Shown: positions 44,016 to 57,579, counted from the stretch's first letter. The stretch is DNA of 64,000 bases from Anoplopoma fimbria (GCF_027596085.1 NC_072469.1:13785914-13849913), one strand, 5' to 3'. Program-made: numbers and translations. The notes: a model not told the origin generated them from the sequence alone.

Positions 44016-46097
44016 TGTGGGAGGCAGCGGACCCATCGGACCCATCTGAAGCCCGAGCCCCAGCTCTCCGGACCGGGGGCCCCCCAAAAACAATGATGTA
44101 ACGCCCCACAGGCTTACGTAACTAATCTCTGCTGGCGGTTTCTCCCCCCCTAAACACAGAAGGTGAAGACCCTGGGAACACTCACAAGGCAAGCACACTG
44201 GACTGTGAGTCAGTGTTTATGTTATGTGCTTATGAGATGCCTGGTGAGTTCAAGTGCTACGAAAGAAAATATTAAATGTTTGGCCGTGTTGCAGGTGCTG
44301 GTGCTGTTTTTTCTTACTAACTGACACTAGATAGGATTCAGGCCAATGTGGTACCTATGTGCATATTGCTATGGGTCTTTACAATGTCAATTTTCAGGCA
44401 AAATATTCCAATTGGTTGGTTTGTAGATGTCCCAAAGCTCTACACCATAATGTACATGTCCCCATTGTGATCAGGGACCTAAATTTGCCCACAGTCGGAT
44501 AGCCTTTTTCACTGAATCGCACGGATCTATGGGATGGCCATGATAAGAGCTGGTTGAATTCTCTAAATGTTAAGGAAAGGTACTTCAATGCTTCCTTTGT
44601 TATCTCCTTTAGCATAAGGAGCACTGGACCATCCTTTATGAAAGGAAAGGAGATTATGCCAGTGCAAAATACCTTGCAGCAGCGATATTTAAACAGACGC
44701 ACCATTCCGCCATCAATAACATCCGCCGTGGCTGTTTAATTGTACACAATAGATAAACTGAAAACATCCTTCTAAGGTGGTGTGATTCTGTTTTAAAGCT
44801 AAATTGTACAGGGTTGAGTTTGTCACTGTACTCTTTTTCTACTTATGATGAATTAAACTGGTTAGAAAAACCTGCTGTGATTGCAGTCGGATACTCTTAG
44901 CAGCCTTTTATATATTTTTCTAAGACTTTAGGAATCCTCCATCACATCTTTCCTCAACCTTATGACGTATTCAGACAAGGTCAAGGAAATATGGTTAGGA
45001 AAAGATATAAGGATGATGGAGAGGGTGAGTAGTATGAGGGTGCAGTAATTAATCAATGCAGTGTTCATGTCCTGCAAAAGCAGCATAAATATCCCAGATA
45101 AGAGTGAATCATCAAAATTTTTGTTTTCTGAATATGCTTTTTTGATTTACATAATCCGATTTTACAGGGCAAACATTGCCAGAAGAATTATATGTTTTGA
45201 CAAAGTACGAAGGTAGTCATTAAGCTTTGAGGGCCTTAGATATAGCAATAATAATTGTCCAAATAATGTAAAATTGCATTGTTTTAAGTCAAATAAATTG
45301 AGATTTTTGTGGGGGAGGACACCCAAACCCCCTTACTCCCCAAACGCCGCACAGAACCTATGCCCTCTTAAACTTCAGGGGGTAAAATTGTGTAATTGTT
45401 ATTAATAAATATTATATATAAATTATTCTGGCCATTCAAATTAAAGCAAAAACATTGCATTAAGTATGACATCATTATATAGACTGACTTTCTTTCAGCA
45501 CTCCAAATTGTGACTGACTTCCAGTGTGTCAGGGCCCATGTTTCTCTCAAGACTGTCAACATGCAACTGGGCCAGCCAAAAATCACAGTGTTTCAATGTA
45601 AGGCTCATTAGTCACAGAACGTTTTTCTGTGAGTTTGTTTCCAAAAGCAAACCCTACTCACCACAAACTGGGACTAATTTAAGAAGATTCAGGTCTTTGA
45701 CCTTTAACCATCTTTTAAGTTAAAAGTCTGACAATATGTTTGTTGTGTCCTCCTTGCTGTCCTTTGGGCCTTTTTTTAAAATCGCACACATTCTGACTTG
45801 CCAAAGCAAGACAAGCACAGGTGTTGATATTAACAGTAACGAGGCCACAATTCCAACTAGTGTCCACTGTGCTATTTTTGTGAGCCAGCAAGCACAATAC
45901 CAAGAGCCTTAGACTAGCACACCCAAATATAACAGAGCAACCATGGAGCCCACACTGTAACTCACTTCATTTACAAAAAAATTAAATAAAAAGTGATTTC
46001 AGAGAGGAGACAAAACAACACTGTTCCTATAAAGCCAGATGAGTCTTTATTCACGTCTCCAATCATTAAAAAGCAAGCTGCATGTGTAAACACTTAG

Positions 46098-46181
46098 TAT
46101 TTATTATCTGTTTCTGTGTAGTTGAGCTGCTGCAACACTTGAATTTCCCCATGGGGATCAATAAAGGAATATAATAATAAT
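46098..46181 (+). mobile_element. Severely truncated copy of the same LINE 3' UTR
   Basis: About 84 bp (from GTATTTATTATCTGTTTCTG to the TAA-rich tail) are nearly identical to the last bases of the LINE at 41510-42060, differing by one C in the CCCC/CCCCC run. Only the 3' UTR and tail are present, as expected of abortive target-primed reverse transcription. Confidence 0.85.
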
Positions 46182-48904
46182 ATACCTTCAATAGCTAGGA
46201 TAGCTAGAAGTGCTAGTTAATGACGTGCTAGCATACTTTGCTGATGTTAGCTCCACAGGTTTTTACATCGAAACATAACGTTTTACAAACGTATGTCTCC
46301 TTCCAACCTCTCCGGATAACGAGTATTACTAATACAGATCGATAAACAATGACTGGCTCCATAAAAGGACTACATGAGAGTCAATGGAGCACAGCCAGAA
46401 AGTTGTGTGGGGCTACCTGATGCTAAGCTATGACTGGCTAGTCTGCGTTCGTGGGGCGGGACAAGGCAAAGAGTAAAATACACTTGTGCTTTTTCTGCTG
46501 TGACATGTCCAAATATCCTTTGTGAAAAAAGCCTATTCCACTTGCTATCAGTCAAGCTGTTGCTAGCAGATTTCACCACATGTAGCTAGCTAATGAGGTA
46601 GTGTACTTGTTTATCAGTGAGGTAATGCTAACAGGCCAACAACAACTGTTGTTAAAGAAAGTTAGCCATTGTATTATACTGAAGTAGGGTTGCTTAAGTG
46701 TAAACTTCCCCAGATGAAAGGACATCTCGTTGCCAGGGAAGCTTCGTGGGCTAGCAGTTTGCTGGACGGTAGATAATGTGGAGCTCACAGCTCAATGCCA
46801 TCGCTACACAATTAATCACCGCAGACAATTACAAAGTCAGCAGACAGGTTGGAAGCCTAAACGTCACTTTGATCCAACCCCACTGGGTTCATCCATTGTT
46901 ATTTATTTATCCAAAACTATACTGACATTAATCATCACCAGCAGAGACATATCCAGATGCCGCCGTCAAAAGGACAATGAGTAGTGGGGTTTTTTTCTTC
47001 GAAGAGGAAAGTTTGAGAATGTTGTTCCTTGTCTTGCAGGTTCAGGCTATGTGAGCCTTAAGGTCAGGCTGATAAGTTCAGCTTCAACTTGGAAAAGGAA
47101 ACGTGTGTGTGTGTTTTCATTAAAACTGAGGTTTGCCGTATCGCATGCAAGAACAGGCAAAAACCTTGAAAGCATAACATGTGAGAATAAAGGTTAAAGC
47201 ATCTGTCAAAAAACTCTTCTTCTCTTTGGATGTGGATATAACTTGAGTGAGACCACAGTATCCAAAAGGAGGAACATCAACAAGGATAAGGATAAGATTT
47301 CCTTTCCATACCTGTGAGAACATCCTACAGTTGTTTAAACTCATCAGTATCTTCAGCAGATCATGTTATTCCTGATCTACCGGGGGGAAACAAAGACAAT
47401 GTACTGAAGGTTGCTGAGAGGAACTGAAGAACTGATTCAGTTAAGAGTGACCATTTAGAGCCACAAATACGATTTAAAAAAAAGTAATTCCACTCTCTGG
47501 CCATTAGAATGATCAAGCAGTGTTGTTACAATCCCTCTGGGTTCACCGACCTCACATCTTGAAGGTTTGTTGGAGGGGGAATAGTTGCTAATTAGCCTTC
47601 ACTCCCAAGTGTGGAGCAAAAACACATGAAGTAGCCTTCATTATTACCTACAAGTTATTTATTTGGGCAGATTATAAGGACATGACAACCTGCCAAATAA
47701 GAAGGAAAGGAAAAACACTGAACAGTTCACTCTCTGTGCATGTGGGTGTGTGTGTTTGTTGAAAGCGAGTGATATCATTTGACAAAATGTGTATTTACTC
47801 AACTCCAGCTGTAAACTTTATGTGCTTGTCACACCATGCTGCAAATCATGGCAATATGCAGTTTGCTTAATAGATAAAGGAAGCCACTTTCATAAATGAT
47901 CCGTCCATTGTGGCTGGGTGTTTGCATTTAACACGGTTTGAAAAACTACATTTTTAAGTTGATTTGCTCACCAAGTGTGACGTAACGTTACGAACAGGAG
48001 ATTTAAGACTTTTAAGGATCCGCAAACATGCTACGGTAAATCCGGCGAAGCTCAAAACTTTCCTTTGAACGTTGTACATTGTAGCATTTAGTTAGCTGCT
48101 GATGGGAGCCAATTCCGGAGTTTATTACTAGTAAAAATACGGTGAGGAAAACTTTATGCGTTGCATAAAAGTCTAAATGTCACTTCAATAAACGCTGCAT
48201 GGTGTGTGCTATACATGCCAAATTGAAGACATTATTGTATTGAATTAGGAAACACCATGTTTTCATTTGCCATGTATCTTCGCCGACGTGCTTGGCAACT
48301 ATAATTGATGGGAATGATCAACGCAGTTTGGCTTTGCGTTCTCTCCAGAACTAGAAGCGCACGTAGCCCCGCAGACCCGTGTCCTGTCCTCTGTGCTGCG
48401 GTATTGGATGTCGTGCACAGTGTAACCTAATACAGATCTGGCGCCGTGGACGATGATCCGACTTCAGATAGAATAAAATAGCCTTGGGCCTCTAGTTTTA
48501 ACAAGTTGTCTGACGTTAAACGCAGACGCATTACCCCCCCACCTACCTTTTACTTTACTGATTAAGGTGTTGTACGCCAGCGTGCACGGTGTCGCCTAAT
48601 ATGAATAGTCTCCACCTGTCCGGAGGAGGATGGACTCACCCGGATGGACACTGTCTTATTATATATATTTTTTAAAAATCCCACACCAGACAATACGTCC
48701 GTAAAAGCACCACCTGTTCGCTGCAAAGGGGTGATACATTGATATCAACATGTTGTGTTGACACGTTACGACACTTTTCTTGTCATTTTTCTACCATTGT
48801 GCGAAAACCCACTAAGTTGACAAAAATGTTAACGTCCTTCCTCGCGTTAGAAAACAACATGGAACTCAATTTTCATGGACAAACATTCAGGCAAATTAAC
48901 TTAC

Positions 48905-49080
48905 CGACGCTGTCCCGCAGGAAACAGCTCTGTTTCTGGAGGCTCTTTAACCAAACACAAGCTCTTGTATTATCCCGCGGACACGCGCGCACACCCGACT
49001 GTCATTCACACATGGATGTGTAGAGAGAGCAGACCCGCCTGCTGTAAACTTCTTCTTCTGTCAAGTCATCTACTGTAGAA
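48905..49080 (-). promoter_or_regulatory. Candidate distal first exon and promoter of SVIL
   Basis: A perfect minus-strand donor (GCGTCG followed by GTAAGTTAATT) ends at 48905. Upstream on that strand, up to about 49080, the DNA is locally richer in CpG (CCGCGG, ACGCGCGC) than its surroundings, as expected for a housekeeping-type first exon. A second perfect donor lies at 48640 (CATCCGG followed by GTGAGT). Either could start long SVIL transcripts. The transcription start cannot be located from sequence alone, and the 5' bound given is nominal. Confidence 0.35.
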
Positions 49081-51700
49081 CAAAACAACGAGTTACCGAC
49101 CAGGATTTTCAAAACAAAAGCCTAATCGAATTTGAACATTAGACTTTTTTTTGTGGAACAACTGAACAGACCAAAAAAAAAAATGAATGAATTATTTTTG
49201 ATGACAAAATAGATCTAATTTCTAGTGGATCTTGCTTAGAAAAAAAAACAGGCAATATTTCACTGATTCCAACTCTGTACACAATACTGCCTCTTTATTT
49301 CTGAAGTTATTCATTTCGGGCTTTTATTTTGAAGCCAAGATCCCATTATCATTGATCTCAATATTCGGGCTTTTCTCTTGAAGGAACTGAATCCTTTCTG
49401 TGCAGCTATTGTTTTTCACTTGTGGTCAGACAGACCTGAGCCAGCAGCATGTCTCTTCTTAACCTTTACTGTCTTCTTCATAATAAATCAACTATGTGTA
49501 CTGCACGTCCTCTTTCTCTGCTGCAGGTTTATATTTGAAAGTGCCTTCTCTCCTCATTTGACTATTAAATATTCCCTAGTCATCTCTTTCTGTTTTTGTT
49601 TTTTCTGCTGTGACTTATGGGGTCAGCCTCAGTGCAACGGACAATCAATTCTCAGCCTGCGCTAATGGCAGAGTTAACAGTCCTTCCACATATCCTGTCC
49701 ATTAAGAACAAGCCCGGATAAACATTCGATCTGACCACTGTTGGAGATGCTCCTATCTCTGCGACTCTTAACAGGCTTGTAAAATGCAAAATGCTGGAGG
49801 TAAATAGATCGCTCTCTCCTGCTGTCAAACCCCTTTTGAAAGAGAGGTTTCATTATTTGGAGGTTTAGGGCACAGTCTTCTATCAGATGTGAGTCACTGA
49901 TGTGGAGAGGTGACCATGTGACTTTGTTTGACTGACTTGTCACCTCTGCTCTTTGTTCACTTCGCCTCCTTTGAATAGTCTCTGCAGTTGCGAGTTCTGA
50001 GGCATGTTGCTAAGGGAAACAGGCCGACGGCAAACAAATGATCCCCAGCCTGTAGTCAGAATAGTTGATGAGCCTGCGGTGAACATGAAACTTCCCATCA
50101 GTCATATGGAAAACACAAAGGAGGAGTTAATTGGTTGGACCTGTGGGTTGATAACGAGGCCCAACACATGTCGGTCCATCGCTTCTTCAAAGTGATGATA
50201 TTTTTAGTTATGCAGCATTGTGGTTGCAAATGTATGCCCCATCTCAGGATCCAGATCATGTGTTTACCGTGAAAGATCAAGGCCTCTTTGTTTACAAAAG
50301 TGGAATCTCATGCACAATGCTTTTGTTCCTGCTGAGCTGCTACCAAATACCTTTGACGATCCTGCAAAGGAGGACCGTTGCAGTGTTGGGTAGTGCATTC
50401 CATGAATGCCAGTAGCTACGATATGAAAGTTGTAAATCAGACACACAGCGGGCTGACAGGCAGACCACAGACTGCCAAGTGACCTTCTGCTGTTAGGGAT
50501 GATTTCTTGCTCCTCTGAGTATAACTAAACAGTTCTATCAATGAACACTGAGTTGCATGTATCAGAGAAGACTGGAACATAAGACTTTAGACAATGTCAT
50601 TAGATAAGATTTGCTTCCTTAATATATATAAAAATTGATCCCCACCAAGATGAGATGTGATTTGATTAGATAAGATGTGCTGCTTGCTATAGACAAGATG
50701 TTGATTCTCAAATATATTAATTAAAATGAAATGGTCCACCAAGACCAAATGGCTAAGTAAGCGACTGAAAATGTTTAGATTACACTGACTTTAAAAGAAC
50801 AGCGTGTAGCACATATGGGGAATCTATTGGCAGAAATGGAATGTCATTTTAAAAAGTATTTATCTTTAGTTTATAATCACCTGAACGCAAGAATCGTTGA
50901 GTTTTCGTTGCCTGAGAATGAGCTTTTTGTATCAACATAGGGAGCGGGTCCTCTACACGGAGTATACCATGTTGTAGCTGGCATGCGACGTGTACACACA
51001 AACACAAAGCATTTTTTGAATTTAATTATTTATTATGCTATAAGGCTGGTCAGCTATGTTGAAATAAGCTAGATGCGAGCGATGACATTAAACCTAAACA
51101 AAAAGATTTGGGCCATAAAACCCAAACATTGAGATGAAAGATGCTAAAACACTCACTGAAAGGGAATGTTATAGTTAAGTGTGATTTATGCTTTGCGCAA
51201 CTTGACCTGTAGCAGCAAGTGTCCCAAGGGCCAAAGCGACACTAATTATCAGATTCGTTCCTTTGTGGGTACGCTGTTTCCACCTGTCTGTGCACATACA
51301 ACATTTTCTAACTACTCAGAGAACTTTAAGGAGCTTTGAGAATGTTGGTTTGCCGCGAGGAGAAACTCACACGGTGAATAAAAGATTCAGACGTTTTTTA
51401 AGGCTTTAAGCCTCGGTTATACATTCCGCAAGGACGGTCGCACGGACATGAGCTGACAAAATAATGTTATATGATATATACATTGTAAAGCCTTCTGAGG
51501 CAAATCTGGGATATATATTTAATATTGGGCTATATGATCAAAACCATATTTACCTTACTTTACAAACATAGTGTACCAGCAGGCTCACAATGGGCTTTGA
51601 AGCAGTTTTTCTAAAGTATTAGCACAGCAAGTCATATAAGAATACAATAAATGTTCTTTTTTACTTTCCCCTTGTGGCATATTATATTTTAATCCATCAG

Positions 51701-51701
<1 letters not shown>

Positions 51702-51781
<80 letters not shown>
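51702..51781. repeat. (TG)40 microsatellite
   Basis: 80 bp of uninterrupted TG dinucleotides; alternating purine-pyrimidine, prone to Z-DNA. Intergenic or far upstream of SVIL. Confidence 0.97.
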
Positions 51782-51782
<1 letters not shown>

Positions 51783-52499
51783 ACTTGTTTGAATGACTAC
51801 AAGGTCAGTTTTTGGTCAGATATCCCATAATGCTTTCTTGGAGCAACATGAAGGCCACTAATTCTAATTTCAATTCCTTGACTCTGGGAAAGCGTATCAT
51901 GATATCCATGTTGTTGACTGCAGCCCCTTGAGCTTGACTGAAATACAGTCTGTTATGTTCTCAAAACAGTTTGATGGCAATTCCATTTGGCAACACGACG
52001 CACAAGAAACACATGTGGCTCCATAGCAGGCCTTTGAGGTTGTGACGTTGTGGCACACATGGGTTTGGCATGCACTGAACAGCTCGGGTGACCACAAGGA
52101 TCTTATAACATCACATAAAAACAAGACAGGCTGAGTGAGAGACATCTGAAAAACATCATCACATCATCACAATGTAGCACACAGTTGTGTCATAGAAGAG
52201 TCAGGCTGTGATGGCAACGCCTTCATTGAAGATTTCCATTTGAGTGTAAATATTGAAAGATATCGAAAGTCTAGCGGCCCTCTAGTGGCCCCTACAGGGT
52301 GCCATTTTAATACTTCCCTCAATGGGATCTTGAGTTATGACCGGATGCAATGAACAATGATTTTTTTCTATTCTTAGAGCCTTGCCAGCTGCGGGGCTAA
52401 AAATATTACGTTTTTCCGGAGGTTGTGTCTAGAGGAAATACCAGTGGGTCATAAAAGTCAAAAGGGTTTGTGAACATTACAGAATGAACGCAATCAACA

Positions 52500-53520
52500 A
52501 GTTTCATGGCAATCTACCAATGTAGTGATGTGATTATAGCGTGTGTCCTTTTGGCCTGAAGGTGGAACTAGAGGAGAGCACATGGAGTGTCCAAAATAGG
52601 TTCAATTATAATTTGTTTTTTTCTATTTCTGGTGTCCAAGTGGAAATTGTGGCCTGAAGGTAAAAAGGTAAAACCAGGATTATGAAGCTACAGCTACTCT
52701 AACAGCTACGTATGTGAGGCTATACTTAGGAACAGCTTTGAGCTACATGCTAACCTCAGTGTGCTAACATGTTTACATAGTCAGTGTGACGTCACCCTTT
52801 GGTTTGTACACTGCTGTTTTGAAGCCTCCAGTGCAGCATCTCGGTGGTCGCCATCTTGGATTTTTTTAGACCAGAGGGTGGAGTGTTAAGTACAACCCAA
52901 AGCTAAGAAAGACATTTTCAGGTGACCAACATTTTATTATTACCTTTCATGATGTAAAAACATTTGAAATGGTTAAAGTTCAAAGTGACCCGTCAATCAC
53001 TGTGTAGCCCCGCCCTAAAGCATACCCTGCTTTATGGTCTACTTGACTCTAAATGGACCATCATTTACGAAATGAACATCATGCTGTATTGAAGAAAACT
53101 TGAACTAGAGATTGAGACCATAAACTCATGTTTATAATGTTTACTGAGAATTAAGTGAGAAGTAGAATAATTTCACTTAAACTTCGATACAATCCGACTT
53201 CTTTTTGTAACCAGTTGGCCATTAGAAAGAATTCAAGTGTAAGGCACTTCTGCATTGAATTCACAGACCCGGAGGTTGCCCACTTATGTTTACAATGTCA
53301 ATGCTAACATGCTAATATTTAGCAAATGTAATGTTTACAATGTTCATCATCTTTGTAAGCTGATGGTAATATTGTTAGTTTTAGTCTAGTTTCGTTTCGT
53401 TAGCCCATATTTGGTCATAAACCAAATCACAGGACAATGTTAAATTCTGACCTGATGAGAGTGATAGAAGTCTATACAAAATTTCATGACAATCTCTGTA
53501 AAAGTTATTGAAACACTTTT
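52500..53520. repeat. Host interspersed repeat with GCTAACATG motifs, interrupted by the nested element
   Basis: The flanks of the nested insertion read as one family. On the left are TCATGGCAATCTACCAAT and CTAACCTCAGTGTGCTAACA; on the right are CAATGCTAACATGCTAATAT, GGTCATAAACCAAATCACAG and AAATTTCATGACAATCTCTG. I recognise this phrasing as a common fish non-coding repeat, but the family name and exact ends cannot be fixed without a library. Confidence 0.6.
52778..53285. mobile_element. 508-bp non-autonomous element nested in an older repeat
   Basis: The interval begins TAGTCAGTGTGACGTCACCC and ends near GGAGGTTGCCCACTT. It is flanked by an exact 9-bp duplication, ATGTTTACA, at 52769-52777 and 53286-53294. 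It contains a GCCATCTTGGATTTTT box and the block TAGCCCCGCC to TCTAAATGG, which recurs at 14553-14600. Its right end (AAGTGTAAGGCACTTCTGCA) recurs inverted at 17826-17850. Removing it restores a continuous repeat with CTAACATGTTTACAATGTCA. There is no coding capacity. Class unknown; a 9-bp duplication would suit a Mutator-like or MULE-derived element, or an imprecise 8-bp hAT duplication. Confidence 0.75.
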
Positions 53521-53524
53521 ACTT

Positions 53525-53665
53525 TATTTCATAATAATAAGACTGTGGCACCTTGCATGGTAGCCCCTGCCATCAGTGTATGAATGGGTGTGAATGGGTA
53601 ATTGATGACATGTAGTGTCAAAGCCAGTGGTCGGAAGAATACAAAAGCGCTATACAAGTACAGTC
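53525..53665 (+). mobile_element. SINE 3' part of the same type
   Basis: CCTTGCATGGTAGCCCCTGC, then GTGTATGAATGGGTGTGAAT, GACATGTAGTGTCAAAGCCA and AAAAGCGCTATACAAGTACA followed by GTCCATTT form the usual 3' body of the fish SINE whose 5' half appears at 5158. It is 5'-truncated and abuts the older repeat ending about 53520. Confidence 0.65.
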
Positions 53666-55689
53666 CATTTATCTGAAGGCCACCGTTTCCATACCATATT
53701 TTATTGAAATATGGTAAACTGTCAAGATATCTTGTTCTGGCCCAAATTGTTCATACCCCACAGCTAGCAGGGGGAAGAAACTTAAATTACAATTTTGCTA
53801 GATGGTCCATTTATCAGGTCTAAGAACTGCGCCCCACCGAGGGACTTTGAATCCATTACAAATTAGGAATTTGATCAATAATGGTCTGTTGTTAATTCTA
53901 GGCAAATGTATTTGATTTGATCAACTAGGTATAATTGTGTGCTTTCAGGTCTGTATAGCCAAAACCAGGTTAGCTCAAAGGTGCACCAAGGCCAAGAGAG
54001 TTCTAAGCTCGTAGCCGGAACTTCAGCTTAGATTATTTTCAGTTACATAAACTATTTTATTCAGTTCCTACATAATGTGCACTAAATGTCCTCCAAGAAA
54101 CATGTCAACGTTCAAACTGTTTTGTGGCATTTATAAAGTTCACCACGCGCTTTAGTTCCAAAATTTCATTTTCCACGCAGTGTTTCCAACTTTTGTTTCC
54201 AACTCTGGCTTTTAACATGCAGTATTTCTATCCGACTCATTTGACAAAAATGCTGGAAAGAAAACGTAATAATGTCATAACTTTTACGCAACGTTTGAAA
54301 AGCACCCTTTAATACAAAAACTAATATAACATGTTGCAGAGGTTATATCAACCCTGTGTAAAGCCTCCTTTTTTTAACAGAAGGTCTCTTTCATATGCAC
54401 CAATCAACACCATGCTACGGGTAAGGAAAATAGTCAAATATAAAGGTTATTATGCTGAACTGCAGATACTCCCCCTGCATCCTCAGCTCACTGCTATTGT
54501 CTTGCATAATATTAAGTAATATTTAATTTCTTTCATGAACATGCCGATGTTTATGAGGATTCTGGACAAAAAGTTTGCGTGGGTCCGTCTCATTGCTGCA
54601 TGCAAAATGAGTGTGCATTCTTGGTATGGAGTTGTCGTGTCTGTTGAGGGCATTAAACTGTGCCGCTCCGCCCCTCGTCAACGCTGTAACTAGCATGAGC
54701 CCAAGTAATGAGGTCAAACTAGCAGCGGACTCTGGCAGCTCTGCATACACTAACAAGCCCCTCTTTTATCCCATTGTTCTTTATATCTCCGGACAGACCG
54801 GACCTTGTAACCTTGTTTGGTTCTGCAGAGCTGCTATTTCAGATCCCTCGATACCATGCCTTTAATTGCATTTTGCGTTATCAGTATGGATCGTGAGCAG
54901 CGTTGTCTTTTGTTCCTGCCGTTGAGAAAGATGCCGTGCGGGCCAACAAGGGCTCATAATGGCCCTATGAGAGAAAAACAAAAGAAGGTTCTTTTTCATC
55001 CACACGCCTAATGATGGACTCCATTGGCCTCAGAGCAGGAAATGACCCGCAAGAAAAAATCTGCCTGCTGGAAATTGCAGACTTGTCAACAATGCCCCAT
55101 TCAAGCGCGACAGAATCCTCACCCACTGTAATCTATATCTTGTGTTTTAATTGCAGTGGGTGCCCAGAATAGCTAAATGAGATGTTATTCATTGTAAATA
55201 AGGTACTCTAATGGGTATAATTTTGGATGTACAGCAGCGCACTGCCTGGATTGAACCATGTCCTCCTCGCTGCGGTGAAGGCCAGCTGAGGTTCTTTGTC
55301 TTTCAGAAGAAGAAGAAGAAGAAAGATACTTTTTCATAGTTTAGTTTCCCACAGCAGTCGTGTACCAGTTCTCACTGGGGGCTCGTATGCCCCCGAGAGA
55401 GGCTGCTGGATGTGAGCCTGAACAAACACACTCAGCCAGGTGAACTTTGCCTCACTTTGATTCATACTATGTAAATTACATCTTTACAGTGAGACAGTTT
55501 TATGTATTTTAAACCAAAGAACATGTTGTGAAGCTGTCCTACTGTATGTGTTATTAGAAACGAAGGCTTAAAGTGACAAAAAATCTTGCTTAGCTCTAGC
55601 ACTATGCAGATATCATTTCTATTTTTCAAGGTTTTAAAATATTTGTCAATGACATTGGTGGAACACGTAGTCAGATGCTTTCCTTAAAG

Positions 55690-55885
55690 CTACTACAAGG
55701 AACTATCAGGCTGTTGTGATTTTTGCAGTCCCTGTGGACGAAAGTGGTAGTGTTTCCGTATTGCTGGGCCAGCTGGGGACGGCGGAGCAGATTCTGATCT
55801 GAGTTTCTTGTGAACCTGCCGGATTTTATCTGATTTGGCGCTGAATCTGAACCGGTGGCACTGATGTCAAGCATAAAGAACAACT
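55690..55885. repeat. Unnamed dispersed repeat, copy A
   Basis: It shares ordered blocks with 57580-57830: CAGTCCCTGTGGACGAAAG, then CTGGGCCAGC, AACCTGCCGGATTTTATCTG and ATTTGGCGC, then CTGATGTC. Blocks are colinear and on the same strand with differing spacer lengths, so the two are diverged copies of one element rather than a local duplication. No coding content is supported. Confidence 0.6.
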
Positions 55886-55978
55886 ATATAGAAATTTCTA
55901 GCTGATGGGCTGGTTTACTTATGTAGGTCCTATAGAGGCATATAGATGTAACAATGACCCCAAATCATTGTTTTTACT

Positions 55979-56032
55979 GAGCCAGGCTAGCTGGTTCACC
56001 CTGATTTTAGTCTTTATGCTAAGCTAAGCTAA
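55979..56032. repeat. Single arm of the palindromic MITE family
   Basis: AGCCAGGCTAGCTGGTTCAC, then TTTATGCTAAGCTAAGCTAA, matches the right arm of the element at 40172-40223. No matching left arm was seen nearby, so this is a half element or a solo end. Confidence 0.65.
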
Positions 56033-57579
56033 TCGCCTCCAAGCACCAGCTCTCTACTCACGCAAAGACGTGAAATTGTTCTCAACCCTTAGTGAGAAAA
56101 CAAAGGCTTCTGCTGTATTTCTTAGAGAAACGAGGAATGCTCACTGGAGGTAAAAGGCAAAGCAGGCCAATGGTAGCGTGTCTGTGTGGGATGACCTATT
56201 CCATGATGGATGTCATCCTTGCTGGTACAATTTAAGTCCGGAGTGACCCCATAAATTTCTTCTACATATTAAATCCTTGCCAATTATAAGTGCATGCTTT
56301 CAGCAGCCTCTGGAAACAGACCCGGGTGGCTTAACTGTAAAAAAAAAAATCAAGTTAAATGAATCACTGAGGGCCCCCGAAGTGGGATTATTTACCTTTT
56401 GAACTGTACAATAAAACTTAAATAATTTGTCAATTGGATGACAGACAATAGGTTCTAACTCAATATCGATCTGGTTGTTTTTAGATTGGGCTGTTTAAAA
56501 GTAATTTGGTATGAATCGTGGTTTGAGAAATTTTCACAAAAGAGTCATGAACAGCAGCATGTGACATGGTTCTGTTAGGCAGTCATCCTTTGGTGGAAGT
56601 AGAGATGAAAAACAGGTGTAAACTTTGTGTGCCATTGAATTAAGGAAACTGTATGTTGTGTTTGAGAGATTTTTTTTTCTCTGTTTTTCTAAGATTATTG
56701 AGACCTTGGACGAGGCCAACCAGTGAGACATTCCCATCTGCTACTGATTATGGTGCAATAGCAACAAATTATACGAGACAGTTTGGATGCGGGCCAGAGC
56801 CAATGATATAATGCATAGTCATTTTCAACAAGGTCAAAGTTCATGTATAATCATAGAGTTTTGAACAGCGCTTTTGGCAGAAAAGCGCCTCTTACCTTTT
56901 CAACATTTTTAGTAATCTAATATATTTTTTCAGGGTGGGTGAAAAATTACAACCTTTGTCTTTATTAAAAGTAACAGTAAAAGTGCCCTGTTTTGTCTTT
57001 TTGAGACTAATGCGATGCAGCTGGGATATGCTTTCAGTCCGATCTAATTCAAACGGCTGTATGGCATTAATTAACCATCTCTGCATCATACTCAACCTTT
57101 TCGGCCTCCGCGACCCTGCATGCATGCCATGATGTATCAATATCTATCTCACCACGCCTCTTATTTCCTCTCTTTGCAAAAGAGAATTCACATGGAAAAA
57201 ATGAATATTTGGGAAAGCATGTGCCTCTGGGGCTCGAAGCAAGAATAATGACAAACATAAATAATGCAACAGCTCAGCGGGGCCGTGCAGATTACAGGGA
57301 GAACAGAAGACAATCTGCTCGCTGCTTACAAGTCCTGTGTTGATGGGAGGCTTTGCACGCAGGAGAGACAACAAGAGGAAAACATGAAAGAATAGAGGGG
57401 ATAACACCACGAGAACAGGAAAAGAGGGGAGGAAATACAAAGTGAGAGATGGCTGTCTGAGCCGAGGATCAAAACAGTGTGTGTGTTGACTGTCATTGCT
57501 ATAATTACGAGGACCAAACCTGAGAATCTTCCAAAGTGAGGCCCTTTTCCTTTTTTTTTTTTTTTACTTTTGTTGATTT

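Larger units (their letters stand above)
35660..48600. other. Non-coding 5' flank or upstream intron of SVIL, right half
   Basis: It holds the candidate exon at 42460, the palindromic MITE at 39989, LINE sequences at 41510 and 46098, and simple repeats at 39450, 39570 and 43976. No coding gene is recognised. The longest frame (35758-36432, minus) shows no homology I can name. Confidence 0.6.
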
